Shown piece by piece: positions 16,608-23,959 of a stretch of 64,000 nt of DNA (positions are counted from its first letter, which is position 1; each line of letters opens with the position of its first letter). The position numbers and the translations under genes were made by a program. The stretch is taken from positions 744,001 to 808,000 of the forward strand of contig NZ_JAIFYA010000001.1 in NCBI RefSeq assembly GCF_019688735.1, in the 5' to 3' direction. The notes beneath the pieces were generated by a model that saw only the letters and a list, made by a program, of their open reading frames with translations, was not told where the DNA came from and did no database searches. Source of the DNA: Thermosulfurimonas sp. F29 (GTDB lineage: Bacteria; Desulfobacterota; Thermodesulfobacteria; Thermodesulfobacteriales; Thermodesulfobacteriaceae).

Positions 16608-18756
16608 GTGTTTCGTCAAAACCCCATATACTTTGTATAGCAGAAAATCGTAGCGCTCTTTTAAGAAGAGAAGGAAAATCTGAGACAGGAAATTTTTCTT
16701 TAGCAGCGAAAACATATTGAAAGTTTCCTAGCGTAGGGGCATTTAGGTAAAGTGGTTTCATAGATTCAATCAATACTCCGGCGCTTACCTGGGATGGAAC
16801 CTGTAATTTTTGCCCTCCAGAAAGTTCAAGGGTGAAGGGGATGGGATGAATTCCTTCTAAAAGAGTGCCTGGAAGAAAGGGTTCTGTGGAGAAATATATC
16901 TGAGAAAAGCCCGCCTTTTTCAAGGCTTCGTAAAGGGTCCAGGGTTTCCAGCGGGTGAGATGATGGGGGGGGTAGTCATTGCGCCACCATTTGTATTTTT
17001 GATATCCCTTAGCCAGATTTTCGAACTTATAGTAAGGAGGGCAACTTAAGACGAGGAGTCCTTGGTGGTCTAAAAGATCCTTTAACCCCTTGAGAAAGTT
17101 TAGGGGATCGGGAAGGTGTTCGAGGACTTCCAGGGCAGTGATAACTCGATAGGGTCTCCGAAAGTCCTGAGGTAATTCAGTAATACTTTCGGCCTTAACC
17201 ACCCTTAGACCGAATCTCTGTCTAGCTATCTCGATGGCCTCATCTGAGACCTCCGTGCCGTAGACTTCGAATCCCAAACGCTGGGCCATCAAAAGAAGAA
17301 ATCCAGTCGAACAACCCACATCCAAAAAGGGACCTCGCGGCAAGGCGTCCAGAATAGGAAGTAAAAATCGAAACCGGGGAAGGTTTTCCCATCGGGCTAT
17401 CTCTTTCTCTGGCGTCTTCTCTACTGCTTTATAATCTTCATAGGCTAGATCTATGACAAAACGGAGTAAATTGTCTCGTTCTCCTTTGTAGATTGTGTCG
17501 TAATCTTTCCCTTGAAGGGGCCAAGCAAACTGTAACCCGCAGGAAGGACATTCGAAAATGGGAAATCCATTGATAATCTCAAACAGCCAGAAATCTTTTC
17601 CTTTATGTGCACAGGCAGGACAGTTTTCCGGGCGTTCGTATCTCCCTGCAACGAGCATCTCTGCATCTTCAAGAGCACGGGCAATTACTTCGGCCGGAAT
17701 ACTGTCCAGGCAGGGACTGTAAAACTGTCCCTTGCGTTTGGCCTCGGGACAGGGTTCGAGTGTGGCGTGTTGTCCGCACGGTGCAATACAGGTTTCCCCT
17801 CGATAATAAGGACGAACCGGAATGACCGTGGGATAGGTGATGGAACGCAGGTCAGCTTCGATAGGACCGGCAATAAAGACCGTGGGTTTACCCAAGCCGG
17901 CGGCCAGGTGGAGGGTGGCCGTATCCGCGGTGATGACCGCATCCGAGAGTTTAATGGCCGCTGCCAGATGTTTAACCGATTTCATGTAAGAGGAGAGATT
18001 GGCCGCCCGTATACCATAAACATCTAAAGAAACCTCAACCGTGATGTCCTCGCTGGGCAGGGAACATATTACGGGAACATATTCCCGGGAGAGCAAGTCC
18101 TCTAATTCTTTAAGGAGACGGGGAGGAAGAGTGCGATGAACGGAACTGGCCAGATAATGAAAAAGAAGGATCTTTTTTCCAGGGACCAGTTGCCGAATTT
18201 CTTCGAATAGGGGGGCCACTTCCTTTTCTACTTCTTCAGGAACAAAAACATCCGGGACTTCTTTTTCTGCTCGAATAATGCAGAACTTCCAGAGGAAATA
18301 TTCCACCAGGTTTAAGTTGTCGAATTGGGGTTTGCCGACCATCTCCACGCACTTCACCAGGAAGTCCGCCTGTTTAACCTTCTCGTAAGGGAGTGGCATG
18401 GGAAGAATCTCGTCTAGGTAAGGGAGCCCTTCCAGAACCGGTCGGGCTCTGCCGGATATAGATACCATAAGGGTCATTTTTGGATAACGCCTTTTTATTT
18501 CCCGCAGGGCCGGGGTCATGCACAGGGCGTCGCCTATGGCCGCCTGAGCCACCACGAGTAGGGTGCGTCCGTTGAGATTTTCGCCTCTGTAGAAAGGAGG
18601 AAGTTTACCTTCCGCTCGGGCAAAAAGTTTACGGAAATTAGGAGGAAGAGCGCCGAAAACATCATCCGCAAAAAGATATTTTTTTCCTTTCTGAATTTCT
18701 AGATGATAGTCGTTAAAATCCATAGAAAAAGTTTCTAGAGCCTTTACTACGAGCAT
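16576..18756 (-). CDS. Glycosyltransferase family 9 / zinc-ribbon / SAM-methyltransferase fusion
   Basis: A 726-residue multidomain protein. Residues about 65-370 are a GT9 (heptosyltransferase-like) glycosyltransferase with LLVVAQAAIGDALCMTPALR as the acceptor-side loop and the donor-side ITADTATLHLAAGLGKPTVFIAGP near 280. Residues about 379-410 hold two Cys pairs (CPAC and CPSC) forming a zinc ribbon. Residues about 470-620 are a class I methyltransferase with motif I LDVGCSTGF and the EVLEHLPDPL motif. The fusion would add a sugar and methylate it, or the zinc-ribbon methyltransferase may act on a nucleotide-linked sugar. It lies between SapC and flagellin, so flagellin or surface glycan modification is the natural guess. 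AT content is elevated. Confidence 0.85.
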   Translation of the reverse strand: MLVVKALETFSMDFNDYHLEIQKGKKYLFADDVFGALPPNFRKLFARAEGKLPPFYRGENLNGRTLLVVAQAAIGDALCMTPALREIKRRYPKMTLMVSISGRARPVLEGLPYLDEILPMPLPYEKVKQADFLVKCVEMVGKPQFDNLNLVEYFLWKFCIIRAEKEVPDVFVPEEVEKEVAPLFEEIRQLVPGKKILLFHYLASSVHRTLPPRLLKELEDLLSREYVPVICSLPSEDITVEVSLDVYGIRAANLSSYMKSVKHLAAAIKLSDAVITADTATLHLAAGLGKPTVFIAGPIEADLRSITYPTVIPVRPYYRGETCIAPCGQHATLEPCPEAKRKGQFYSPCLDSIPAEVIARALEDAEMLVAGRYERPENCPACAHKGKDFWLFEIINGFPIFECPSCGLQFAWPLQGKDYDTIYKGERDNLLRFVIDLAYEDYKAVEKTPEKEIARWENLPRFRFLLPILDALPRGPFLDVGCSTGFLLLMAQRLGFEVYGTEVSDEAIEIARQRFGLRVVKAESITELPQDFRRPYRVITALEVLEHLPDPLNFLKGLKDLLDHQGLLVLSCPPYYKFENLAKGYQKYKWWRNDYPPHHLTRWKPWTLYEALKKAGFSQIYFSTEPFLPGTLLEGIHPIPFTLELSGGQKLQVPSQVSAGVLIESMKPLYLNAPTLGNFQYVFAAKEKFPVSDFPSLLKRALRFSAIQSIWGFDETPKKGGSRQTN

Positions 18757-18829
18757 GAGCGCCTCCGGATTTGTTATGATTTCAACCCTTATCCTTAACC
18801 CGAAAGCCGCCCCTATGTAAATAGCCTTT

Positions 18830-18856
18830 TAAAGTTTTTCAGGAAGCATCCGAAAA
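18830..18856 (+). promoter_or_regulatory. Sigma-28 (FliA) promoter of flagellin
   Basis: A perfect -35 TAAAGTTT (18830-18837), exactly 11 bp of spacer, and TCCGAAAA (18849-18856; 6/8 to GCCGATAA). It lies about 45 bp before the flagellin ATG, which has an AGGAGGT ribosome site at 18888-18894. Confidence 0.85.
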
Positions 18857-18900
18857 GATTACTGAGATAGGAAAAGAAAACAAAGCTAGGAGGTGTAGCC

Positions 18901-20481
18901 ATGGCTCTGAGGATTAACTTCAACTACGAAAGCGCGGCCACGCACACCGCGCTAAAGGTGAACGAAAGGTTGATGAACCAGTCGCTCCTGCGCCTGTCCA
19001 CGGGTCTCAGGATCCTTTCGGCGCAGGACGACGCGGCGGGGCTTTTCATCGCCGACCAGCTCTCGGTGGTGGCCAGCGGTCTCTACCAGGGCAACCAGAA
19101 CATCCAGACCGGAATCTCGGCCCTGCGGATCGCGGAGAATAACGCCGGACAAATCTTCACCAAGCTGCAGGAGATCTATGTGCGGGCCGAACGGGCGGCC
19201 AACGACATCAACGACCCCAACGCCCGTCAGTCCCTCCAGCAGGAAATCAACAACTTCATAGACGCTATCCAGAAGATCGGGACCGACACCGAGTACAACG
19301 GCATCAAGCTCCTCGACGGTACCTTCCAGGGTAAATACATACATTATGGTGCCCGGAGAGGGCAGGTAGTTACGGTTACCATTGGTGATCTTCGCGCTCA
19401 GAGCTTGGGGGCTTATCTTGTTTCGGGATCGGATACCGTTGACGAGCGGGCCTATTCTAGTGCCACTACTTATTCGGCTATGATCTCGGCTACAAGTAAT
19501 GCCGCTCTGCAGTTTGCTTCTGGAGAAAGTGTCAGTATAGGAACCGAAAGCCTTACCGCGAGTTCTGACATGGTGACCGATGCTAAGTACTTCGCTGATT
19601 GGATTAACAACAATACTAATTTACAGGAAGCCGGCGTTTCTGCTCAGGCCACCAACCGGAGTGTGGCTTCAGACTGGAGTGACATTACCGTTCAAACTAA
19701 CGACCAGGTGGTGATTAAGTTTTATGTAGGGACTTCTACCGCCAATGTGGCGGCCTCTTACACCGCTAATGCCGGTGAAACCATAACTCTCAGCGAGCTG
19801 GTTTCGGCCATTAACGGTCAGGCTCAGGCTAATGGTTACAACCTTACCGCTACCGCCGAGAACGGGAGGCTGGTGCTGCAGACCAACGGAGAAACCATTG
19901 GTATAGAGGTTCAGATAAACCATTCCGGAACTACGGGTGGAGGAACGGTCGTGGATCTGGGACAATTTGTGCAGGGTCTTACCACCAGCCTTACGAGTGG
20001 TACGGCGGCCGGTGCTACCGGAGCGGGTATTCTGGTGGGGGATCTTACCATCGCCGGTTTGGAGAACTTTACCTACGATTTCAGTGCCGTTAGTGGTACT
20101 GCTGCGCCCTACGGTTTGGCCCTGAAATCCACCACCGGTTTCGTGCCCACCGGAAGCGCGGGATTCAAGAATCTCTATCAGATTGATGTTACTACCAACT
20201 CCGGAGCAGAAGATGCTCTGTTGATAGCAGACAAGGCCCTTAAGCAGGTGGACAAGGCCCGCTCCCAGATCGGGGCCATCATGAACAACCTCCAGTCCAT
20301 CTACGACGCGCAGAAGGTGGCCTACGACAACACCAAGGAGGCGGAAAATGTCATCCGCAATGTGGACTACGCCGAGGAGATGAGCCGGTTCACCACCTTC
20401 CAGATCCGGATGCAGAGCGGTATCGCCATGCTGGCGCAGGCCAACCAGCTTCCGCAGCTGGTTCTCCAGCTCCTCCGATAA
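18901..20481 (+). CDS. fliC: Flagellin
   Basis: The filament subunit, exported by the flagellar type III system. The 526-residue protein has the conserved N-terminal D0/D1 domain (residues 1-145, LSTGLRILSAQDDAAGLFIADQL) and C-terminal D1/D0 (about 440-526, ending in a hydrophobic helix with LLR). The middle (about 146-435) is a Thr/Ser/Ala/Gly-rich variable region suitable for surface exposure and glycosylation. Base composition and codon use shift in that middle part (more T-ending codons) compared with both ends. It is transcribed from a sigma-28 promoter and followed by a strong terminator. Genes for sulfotransfer, glycosyl transfer and methylation lie just upstream. Confidence 0.97.
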   Translation: MALRINFNYESAATHTALKVNERLMNQSLLRLSTGLRILSAQDDAAGLFIADQLSVVASGLYQGNQNIQTGISALRIAENNAGQIFTKLQEIYVRAERAANDINDPNARQSLQQEINNFIDAIQKIGTDTEYNGIKLLDGTFQGKYIHYGARRGQVVTVTIGDLRAQSLGAYLVSGSDTVDERAYSSATTYSAMISATSNAALQFASGESVSIGTESLTASSDMVTDAKYFADWINNNTNLQEAGVSAQATNRSVASDWSDITVQTNDQVVIKFYVGTSTANVAASYTANAGETITLSELVSAINGQAQANGYNLTATAENGRLVLQTNGETIGIEVQINHSGTTGGGTVVDLGQFVQGLTTSLTSGTAAGATGAGILVGDLTIAGLENFTYDFSAVSGTAAPYGLALKSTTGFVPTGSAGFKNLYQIDVTTNSGAEDALLIADKALKQVDKARSQIGAIMNNLQSIYDAQKVAYDNTKEAENVIRNVDYAEEMSRFTTFQIRMQSGIAMLAQANQLPQLVLQLLR

Positions 20482-20490
20482 TCCGCTAAC

Positions 20491-20521
20491 CCCGGCCCCG
20501 TCCGGCGCGGGGCCGGGTTTT
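20491..20521 (+). terminator. Rho-independent terminator after flagellin
   Basis: A perfect 10-bp GC-rich stem (CCCGGCCCCG at 20491-20500 with CGGGGCCGGG at 20508-20517), a 7-base loop and four T residues. It would make fliC mainly monocistronic and keep its expression high relative to flaG. Confidence 0.88.
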
Positions 20522-20545
20522 AAATATTGAAGCGGGGGTGAACCC

Positions 20546-20959
20546 ATGAAAATCAATGTCAGGCTTCCAAGGTCCGTCGCCCCCGAAGTATCGTCGGTGG
20601 TGCGAAACAGGTCCAGCCCCGGCGGAAAGGAGCTTTCCAATATCCTGAACCGGATCCCGTCCTCCGCTCCCTCGGGGCGGAATTTTTATCTTCGGGAGGC
20701 GGGCGAGGAGGCGGAAGGCCGTTCGGTGGAAAGGAGACCGGACGAACTCAAACGACTCCTCGAGGAACTTCAAAAGAGGTTTGACCTCTTCAATACTCAG
20801 CTTCGCATCGAAATCGACCGGGAACTGGACATCCCGGTGGTCAAGATCATCAACAAGGAAACCAACGAGGTGGTGCGGCAGATACCGCCGGAATATCTGC
20901 TGAAGATAATGAAAAACATAGACCAGATGCTGGGGTTGCTGGTGAACGAACGGATCTAG
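20546..20959 (+). CDS. flaG: FlaG family flagellar protein
   Basis: A 137-residue protein found next to flagellin and FliD in many bacteria, where loss can change filament length. The conserved FlaG part is the C-terminal 70 residues, including IDRELDIPVVKIINKET and VVRQIPPEYLLKIMKNI. The N-terminal half is poorly conserved. It sits 25 bp after the flagellin terminator and has no separate promoter that I can see, so it depends on readthrough. Confidence 0.9.
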   Translation: MKINVRLPRSVAPEVSSVVRNRSSPGGKELSNILNRIPSSAPSGRNFYLREAGEEAEGRSVERRPDELKRLLEELQKRFDLFNTQLRIEIDRELDIPVVKIINKETNEVVRQIPPEYLLKIMKNIDQMLGLLVNERI

Positions 20960-21110
20960 GTCGGCCCCGGGCGGAGAGAAAAGTCCCTTTCCCTCGGCCC
21001 CGAGAAGGGGAGGAGGGATTTTCTGTTTTTCCGCCGTCGAGTTCCTCCGGCCCGCGAGACATTTAAAGTTGTGTTAAAATTGGTATATCACGTAATGGCG
21101 GGAGGAAAAA

Positions 21111-21638
21111 ATGAGGGAAGCGGCCTTCGTCGTGTGGGTGGTCTTTTTCTTCCTCATTTCGGGGGCCCGGGCACAGGCGGGGGAGGGGATCAGGGTCACC
21201 AACGAGATGATCTACGCCAAACTCCTCGAGATAGAAAAGAGACAGGCCGTTCTTGAAACCCAGTTCAGGGAATTCAGGGAGTCAGTAAACAAACGATTTG
21301 AAGACATGAACAAACGATTTGAAGACATGAATAAACGATTTGAGGATGTGAACAGACGATTTGATGAGATGAGGGATGATGTGAACAAGCGATTTGATCA
21401 GTTATACACCTTTCTATGGGTCATCACAGGGATATTTTCGGCGCTGGTGGCGGTGGTCATCGGTTTTGCGCTATGGGACAGACGGACCACCATCAGGCGG
21501 GCCAGGGAGGAGAGCCTGGAAGAGGTAGAGAGAGTCTTCGGGGTGAGCCGCCTGGAAAAACTTCTTCGGGCCCTTCGAGAACTGGCGCGGGAGGACGCCA
21601 GGGTTGCCGAAGTCCTTAGAAATTTCGGACTGCTTTAA
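21111..21638 (+). CDS. Exported coiled-coil protein with one membrane anchor
   Basis: A 175-residue protein. Residues 1-22 are a signal sequence ending in SGARAQA. Residues 30-95 form a coiled coil that includes near-perfect heptads of the type NKRFEDM. Residues about 101-121 are a membrane helix, followed by a basic WDRRTTIRRAR segment and a charged C-terminal helical tail. The DNA coding the heptads is a 21-bp tandem repeat. It is related in style to DUF1640-like coiled-coil proteins found in thermophiles. Function is unknown. It lies between flaG and fliD; a TAAAGTTG box at 21064-21071 followed by a weak -10 hints at sigma-28 expression, but this is not secure. Confidence 0.75.
   Translation: MREAAFVVWVVFFFLISGARAQAGEGIRVTNEMIYAKLLEIEKRQAVLETQFREFRESVNKRFEDMNKRFEDMNKRFEDVNRRFDEMRDDVNKRFDQLYTFLWVITGIFSALVAVVIGFALWDRRTTIRRAREESLEEVERVFGVSRLEKLLRALRELAREDARVAEVLRNFGLL
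21288..21401 (+). repeat. 21-bp in-frame tandem repeat encoding coiled-coil heptads
   Basis: Four direct 21-bp units start at 21288, 21309, 21330 and 21351 (type AACAAACGATTTGAAGACAT plus G). After a 12-bp gap a partial fifth unit starts at 21384. Units 1 and 2 are identical; later ones diverge. Each encodes one heptad (NKRFEDM, NKRFEDV, NRRFDEM), so copy-number change would lengthen or shorten the coiled coil without a frameshift. Confidence 0.9.
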
Positions 21639-21669
21639 ATCCCGGAAACAGCCCCGGACAGAAGAAGCT

Positions 21670-21696
21670 TCAAGTTTTTCCGCCGGATGCCGATAA
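21670..21696 (+). promoter_or_regulatory. Sigma-28 (FliA) promoter of fliD
   Basis: TCAAGTTT (21670-21677, one mismatch to TAAAGTTT), exactly 11 bp, then a perfect GCCGATAA (21689-21696). It lies 31 bp before the fliD ATG. It mirrors the fliC promoter, in which the -35 rather than the -10 box is perfect. Confidence 0.88.
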
Positions 21697-21727
21697 GATA
21701 GGTAGAGATTACTCGGAGGGGCTGGAG

Positions 21728-23056
21728 ATGGCCGGGGAAATTTACCTGAGCAACCTCACCGGGGCCTTCGATGCGGCGGGCATGGTGCAAAAGATCATGC
21801 AGCTCAAGTCGAAGCCGCTCGAGGCCCTGGCTCAGAAGGAGAAACTGCTCCAGGCCAAGAAGAAGGCCCTGGACGAGCTGAAGTCCACAGTGGATTCTCT
21901 CCAGAGTTTCTTCGAGGGGGCCGGCATAGAGGAGCTCTTTCAGGCCAAAAGTGGTTCCTCCTCGGATCCGGATGTGGTGAGCATCTCGGTGGATCAGACG
22001 GCCCCGGACATATCCTTTGATGTGACGGTGTCTCAACTGGCGCAGAAGGAAATCCGCCTAACCACCGGAGGCGTCACGGACCTGAACACTGTCCTCAGTC
22101 CGGCCACCTTCACCCTGCGCTACAACCTCAACGGCACCTCCTACGAGGAGACCACCATAAACTTCGGCGGCGGTACGCTGGAGGATCTGGTAAACGCCAT
22201 CAATTCGGCTCAGAGCCGCGTGGAGGCGAGCGTATACTTTGACGGAAGCACCTACAAGCTCCTTCTTTCCGAGGCCGACGAGGGGGCCTCCACCGTGGAG
22301 ACCGACACCGTGGGGGGGACCTATGCCATCGAGATCTCCTCCGGGAGCCTTCCCACCGAGCTGGGCACCCTTGACACCGCGGTGCTTCAGGAAGCCAGGA
22401 ACGCCCAGCTCCAGATAGGGACCGGGAGCCCGGTTTACAGCCCCACCAACACCTTCCAGGACATCGTAAGCGGCGTGGACCTTACCGCTCAGACCACGGG
22501 CTCGGCCCACATTTCCATCACCGAGGATTATTCCAAGGTGAGCACATTTCTCAACAACTTTGCCTCCAACTACAACAAGATCATCGACAAGATTCGCGAA
22601 CTTACCGACCTAAAGACCGGGATCTTTCTCGGGGAAAACTTCGTCAATTCCCTGGAGTCCACTCTGTCAGGACTCCTTCAACCCCTGATCGACAAGGGAC
22701 TCATCAACTTTGACGACACGGGCCACATCTCCATCAATTCCGACACCCTGGATCAACTCCTTCAGGAAAATCCCCAGGAGGTGGAGACCACTCTCTCCCG
22801 TTTTAAGGAGGCTTATAGTAATTACCTCTCCGTGGAGACGGATTACTTACAGAGCCTGTCCACCCAGTACGAGGATCAGATAAACGACATCGAGGAGGAG
22901 AGCAGGAGGATTCAGGAGAGGCTTGCCCGGGAGGAGGTTCGTCTGCGCGAGGAATACGGCAAGCTGGAGATATTCATGAACAAGGCCCAGGAGACCATAA
23001 AGCGTCTCCAGGACTACATCGTGACTCTATCCGAGATGTACGGAGGTAAAAAATGA
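21728..23056 (+). CDS. fliD: Flagellar filament capping protein FliD
   Basis: The cap at the filament tip that folds incoming flagellin. The 442-residue length is typical. The N-terminal FliD_N domain has LTGAFDAAGMVQKIMQLKSKPLEAL (in two adjacent stretches) and the C-terminal FliD_C domain ends in long helices (SRRIQERLAREEVRL, about 395-410) that form the cap leg. A GGAGGGG ribosome site precedes the ATG, and the gene has its own sigma-28 promoter. It overlaps fliS by 4 bp. Confidence 0.95.
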   Translation: MAGEIYLSNLTGAFDAAGMVQKIMQLKSKPLEALAQKEKLLQAKKKALDELKSTVDSLQSFFEGAGIEELFQAKSGSSSDPDVVSISVDQTAPDISFDVTVSQLAQKEIRLTTGGVTDLNTVLSPATFTLRYNLNGTSYEETTINFGGGTLEDLVNAINSAQSRVEASVYFDGSTYKLLLSEADEGASTVETDTVGGTYAIEISSGSLPTELGTLDTAVLQEARNAQLQIGTGSPVYSPTNTFQDIVSGVDLTAQTTGSAHISITEDYSKVSTFLNNFASNYNKIIDKIRELTDLKTGIFLGENFVNSLESTLSGLLQPLIDKGLINFDDTGHISINSDTLDQLLQENPQEVETTLSRFKEAYSNYLSVETDYLQSLSTQYEDQINDIEEESRRIQERLAREEVRLREEYGKLEIFMNKAQETIKRLQDYIVTLSEMYGGKK

Positions 23057-23505
23057 CGAAGGGAGACCGGTATCTTGAGAATCTGGTGAACACGGCCAAT
23101 CCGGTGCGGCTGGTGATTCTTCTCTACGACAAGGCCATTACCAGTCTGAAGCTCGCCGCGGAGATCATGGAAAAGGCCGATCCCACTCCGGAGGAGGTGG
23201 ACCGGAAGTATCGGGCCCTGGGACGGGCCGGCGAGATTCTGGCCGTGCTGGACGGCACCCTCAACTTCGAAAAGGGAGGGGAGATCGCCGCCAGGCTTCA
23301 CGAGATTTACGAGTCCCTCACCGACGAGCTTCTCCGGGTGACCGCCAAGGACGATCCCGCTACCGTGCGCCGCATGGTAAAGGTGCTTGAGGATCTGCGG
23401 GCGGCCTGGGCCGAGGCGGAGACCAATCTCAAAAAGGAGGGCCTTCTGGCCACCGCCGGAAAGAACACCCGTGAAAAGTCTTCGGGACTGGCTGCTACGC
23501 TGTAA
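23053..23505 (+). CDS. fliS: Flagellin export chaperone FliS
   Basis: Binds the C-terminus of flagellin in the cytoplasm and prevents early assembly. The 150-residue, all-helical protein has the hallmark NPVRLVILLYDKAITSLKLA (about 16-35), which includes the conserved LLYD motif, and ELLRVTAKDD near 95. Its start overlaps the fliD stop (ATGA), and its last 35 bp overlap the next small gene. Confidence 0.94.
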   Translation: MTKGDRYLENLVNTANPVRLVILLYDKAITSLKLAAEIMEKADPTPEEVDRKYRALGRAGEILAVLDGTLNFEKGGEIAARLHEIYESLTDELLRVTAKDDPATVRRMVKVLEDLRAAWAEAETNLKKEGLLATAGKNTREKSSGLAATL

Positions 23506-23752
23506 GGAGGACCTCTCCCGCAGGGACTTCGATCGGCTCCTTGCGGATTTTCGCGAGGTCCAATTACTCTCGCCGGAGCGGTTGTCCCCCGAGGAGGCCC
23601 GTGAGGCTCTGAGCCTTCTTGATGAGCTTCTGCAGGAAGCCGAAGAGCTGAAAAGCGACTATCAGGCGGGTCTCCAGGGCCTGGCCGAGATTCGGGAGGG
23701 CCTTCAGACCTTTTTTCAGCAATTGCGCTATCTCCTTCTGGCGTTTAAATAG
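23471..23752 (+). CDS. FliT-like small flagellar protein
   Basis: A 93-residue, highly helical, charged protein starting at GTG 23471 inside the end of fliS. The frame is open further upstream, but that part is a shadow of fliS. Its position directly after fliD-fliS is that of fliT, the FliD export chaperone and FlhDC regulator in enterics. Heptad-like spacing (LLDELLQEAEELKSDYQ) supports a helical bundle. Sequence similarity to FliT is not clear by eye, so the name rests on position and shape. Confidence 0.65.
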   Translation: MKSLRDWLLRCKEDLSRRDFDRLLADFREVQLLSPERLSPEEAREALSLLDELLQEAEELKSDYQAGLQGLAEIREGLQTFFQQLRYLLLAFK

Positions 23753-23757
23753 ACCTG

Positions 23758-23959
23758 ATGGCCGATTCCCGCAGGATCGCCACCCTCGAGGATCTGAAGA
23801 CCTTCCTGAAGGAATTTTTCCGGGGCAAAGAGGTGGAAGTGTACCTCTCACACCCATCATGAAGATGTAGCCAACGAAATCTTTCGGCGGCTGGGTGAAT
23901 ATATCGGGCTTCTGGAAAAGGTCTTAAGCCTTTGCGCTAAAGGAAGTTCACCAGGCTAA
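23758..23959 (+). pseudogene. Relic of a nucleotidyltransferase (MNT) / HEPN-type gene
   Basis: An ORF of only 34 codons begins at 23758 (MADSRRIATLEDLKTF, then FRGKEVEVYL) and stops at 23860. It reads like the N-terminus of a minimal nucleotidyltransferase, which would normally run on from VEVYL into the FGSRARG active site. That core is absent. From 23861 another frame encodes EDVANEIFRRLGEYIGLLEK, which resembles the C-terminal helix of an MNT or HEPN partner. The simplest reading is a deletion that fused the two ends, leaving an inactive scar between the fli genes and the convergent flgL. This is inferred from short peptides only. Confidence 0.45.

Noticed and set aside
20960-21062. Partly complementary GC-rich stretches after flaG considered as a terminator
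   Set aside because: Only a short imperfect stem (around CTCGG/CCGAG) forms and the T-rich segment is too far away to support a call.
21288-21401. Repeats considered as a CRISPR array
   Set aside because: Units are contiguous 21-mers without spacers and encode coiled-coil heptads in frame.
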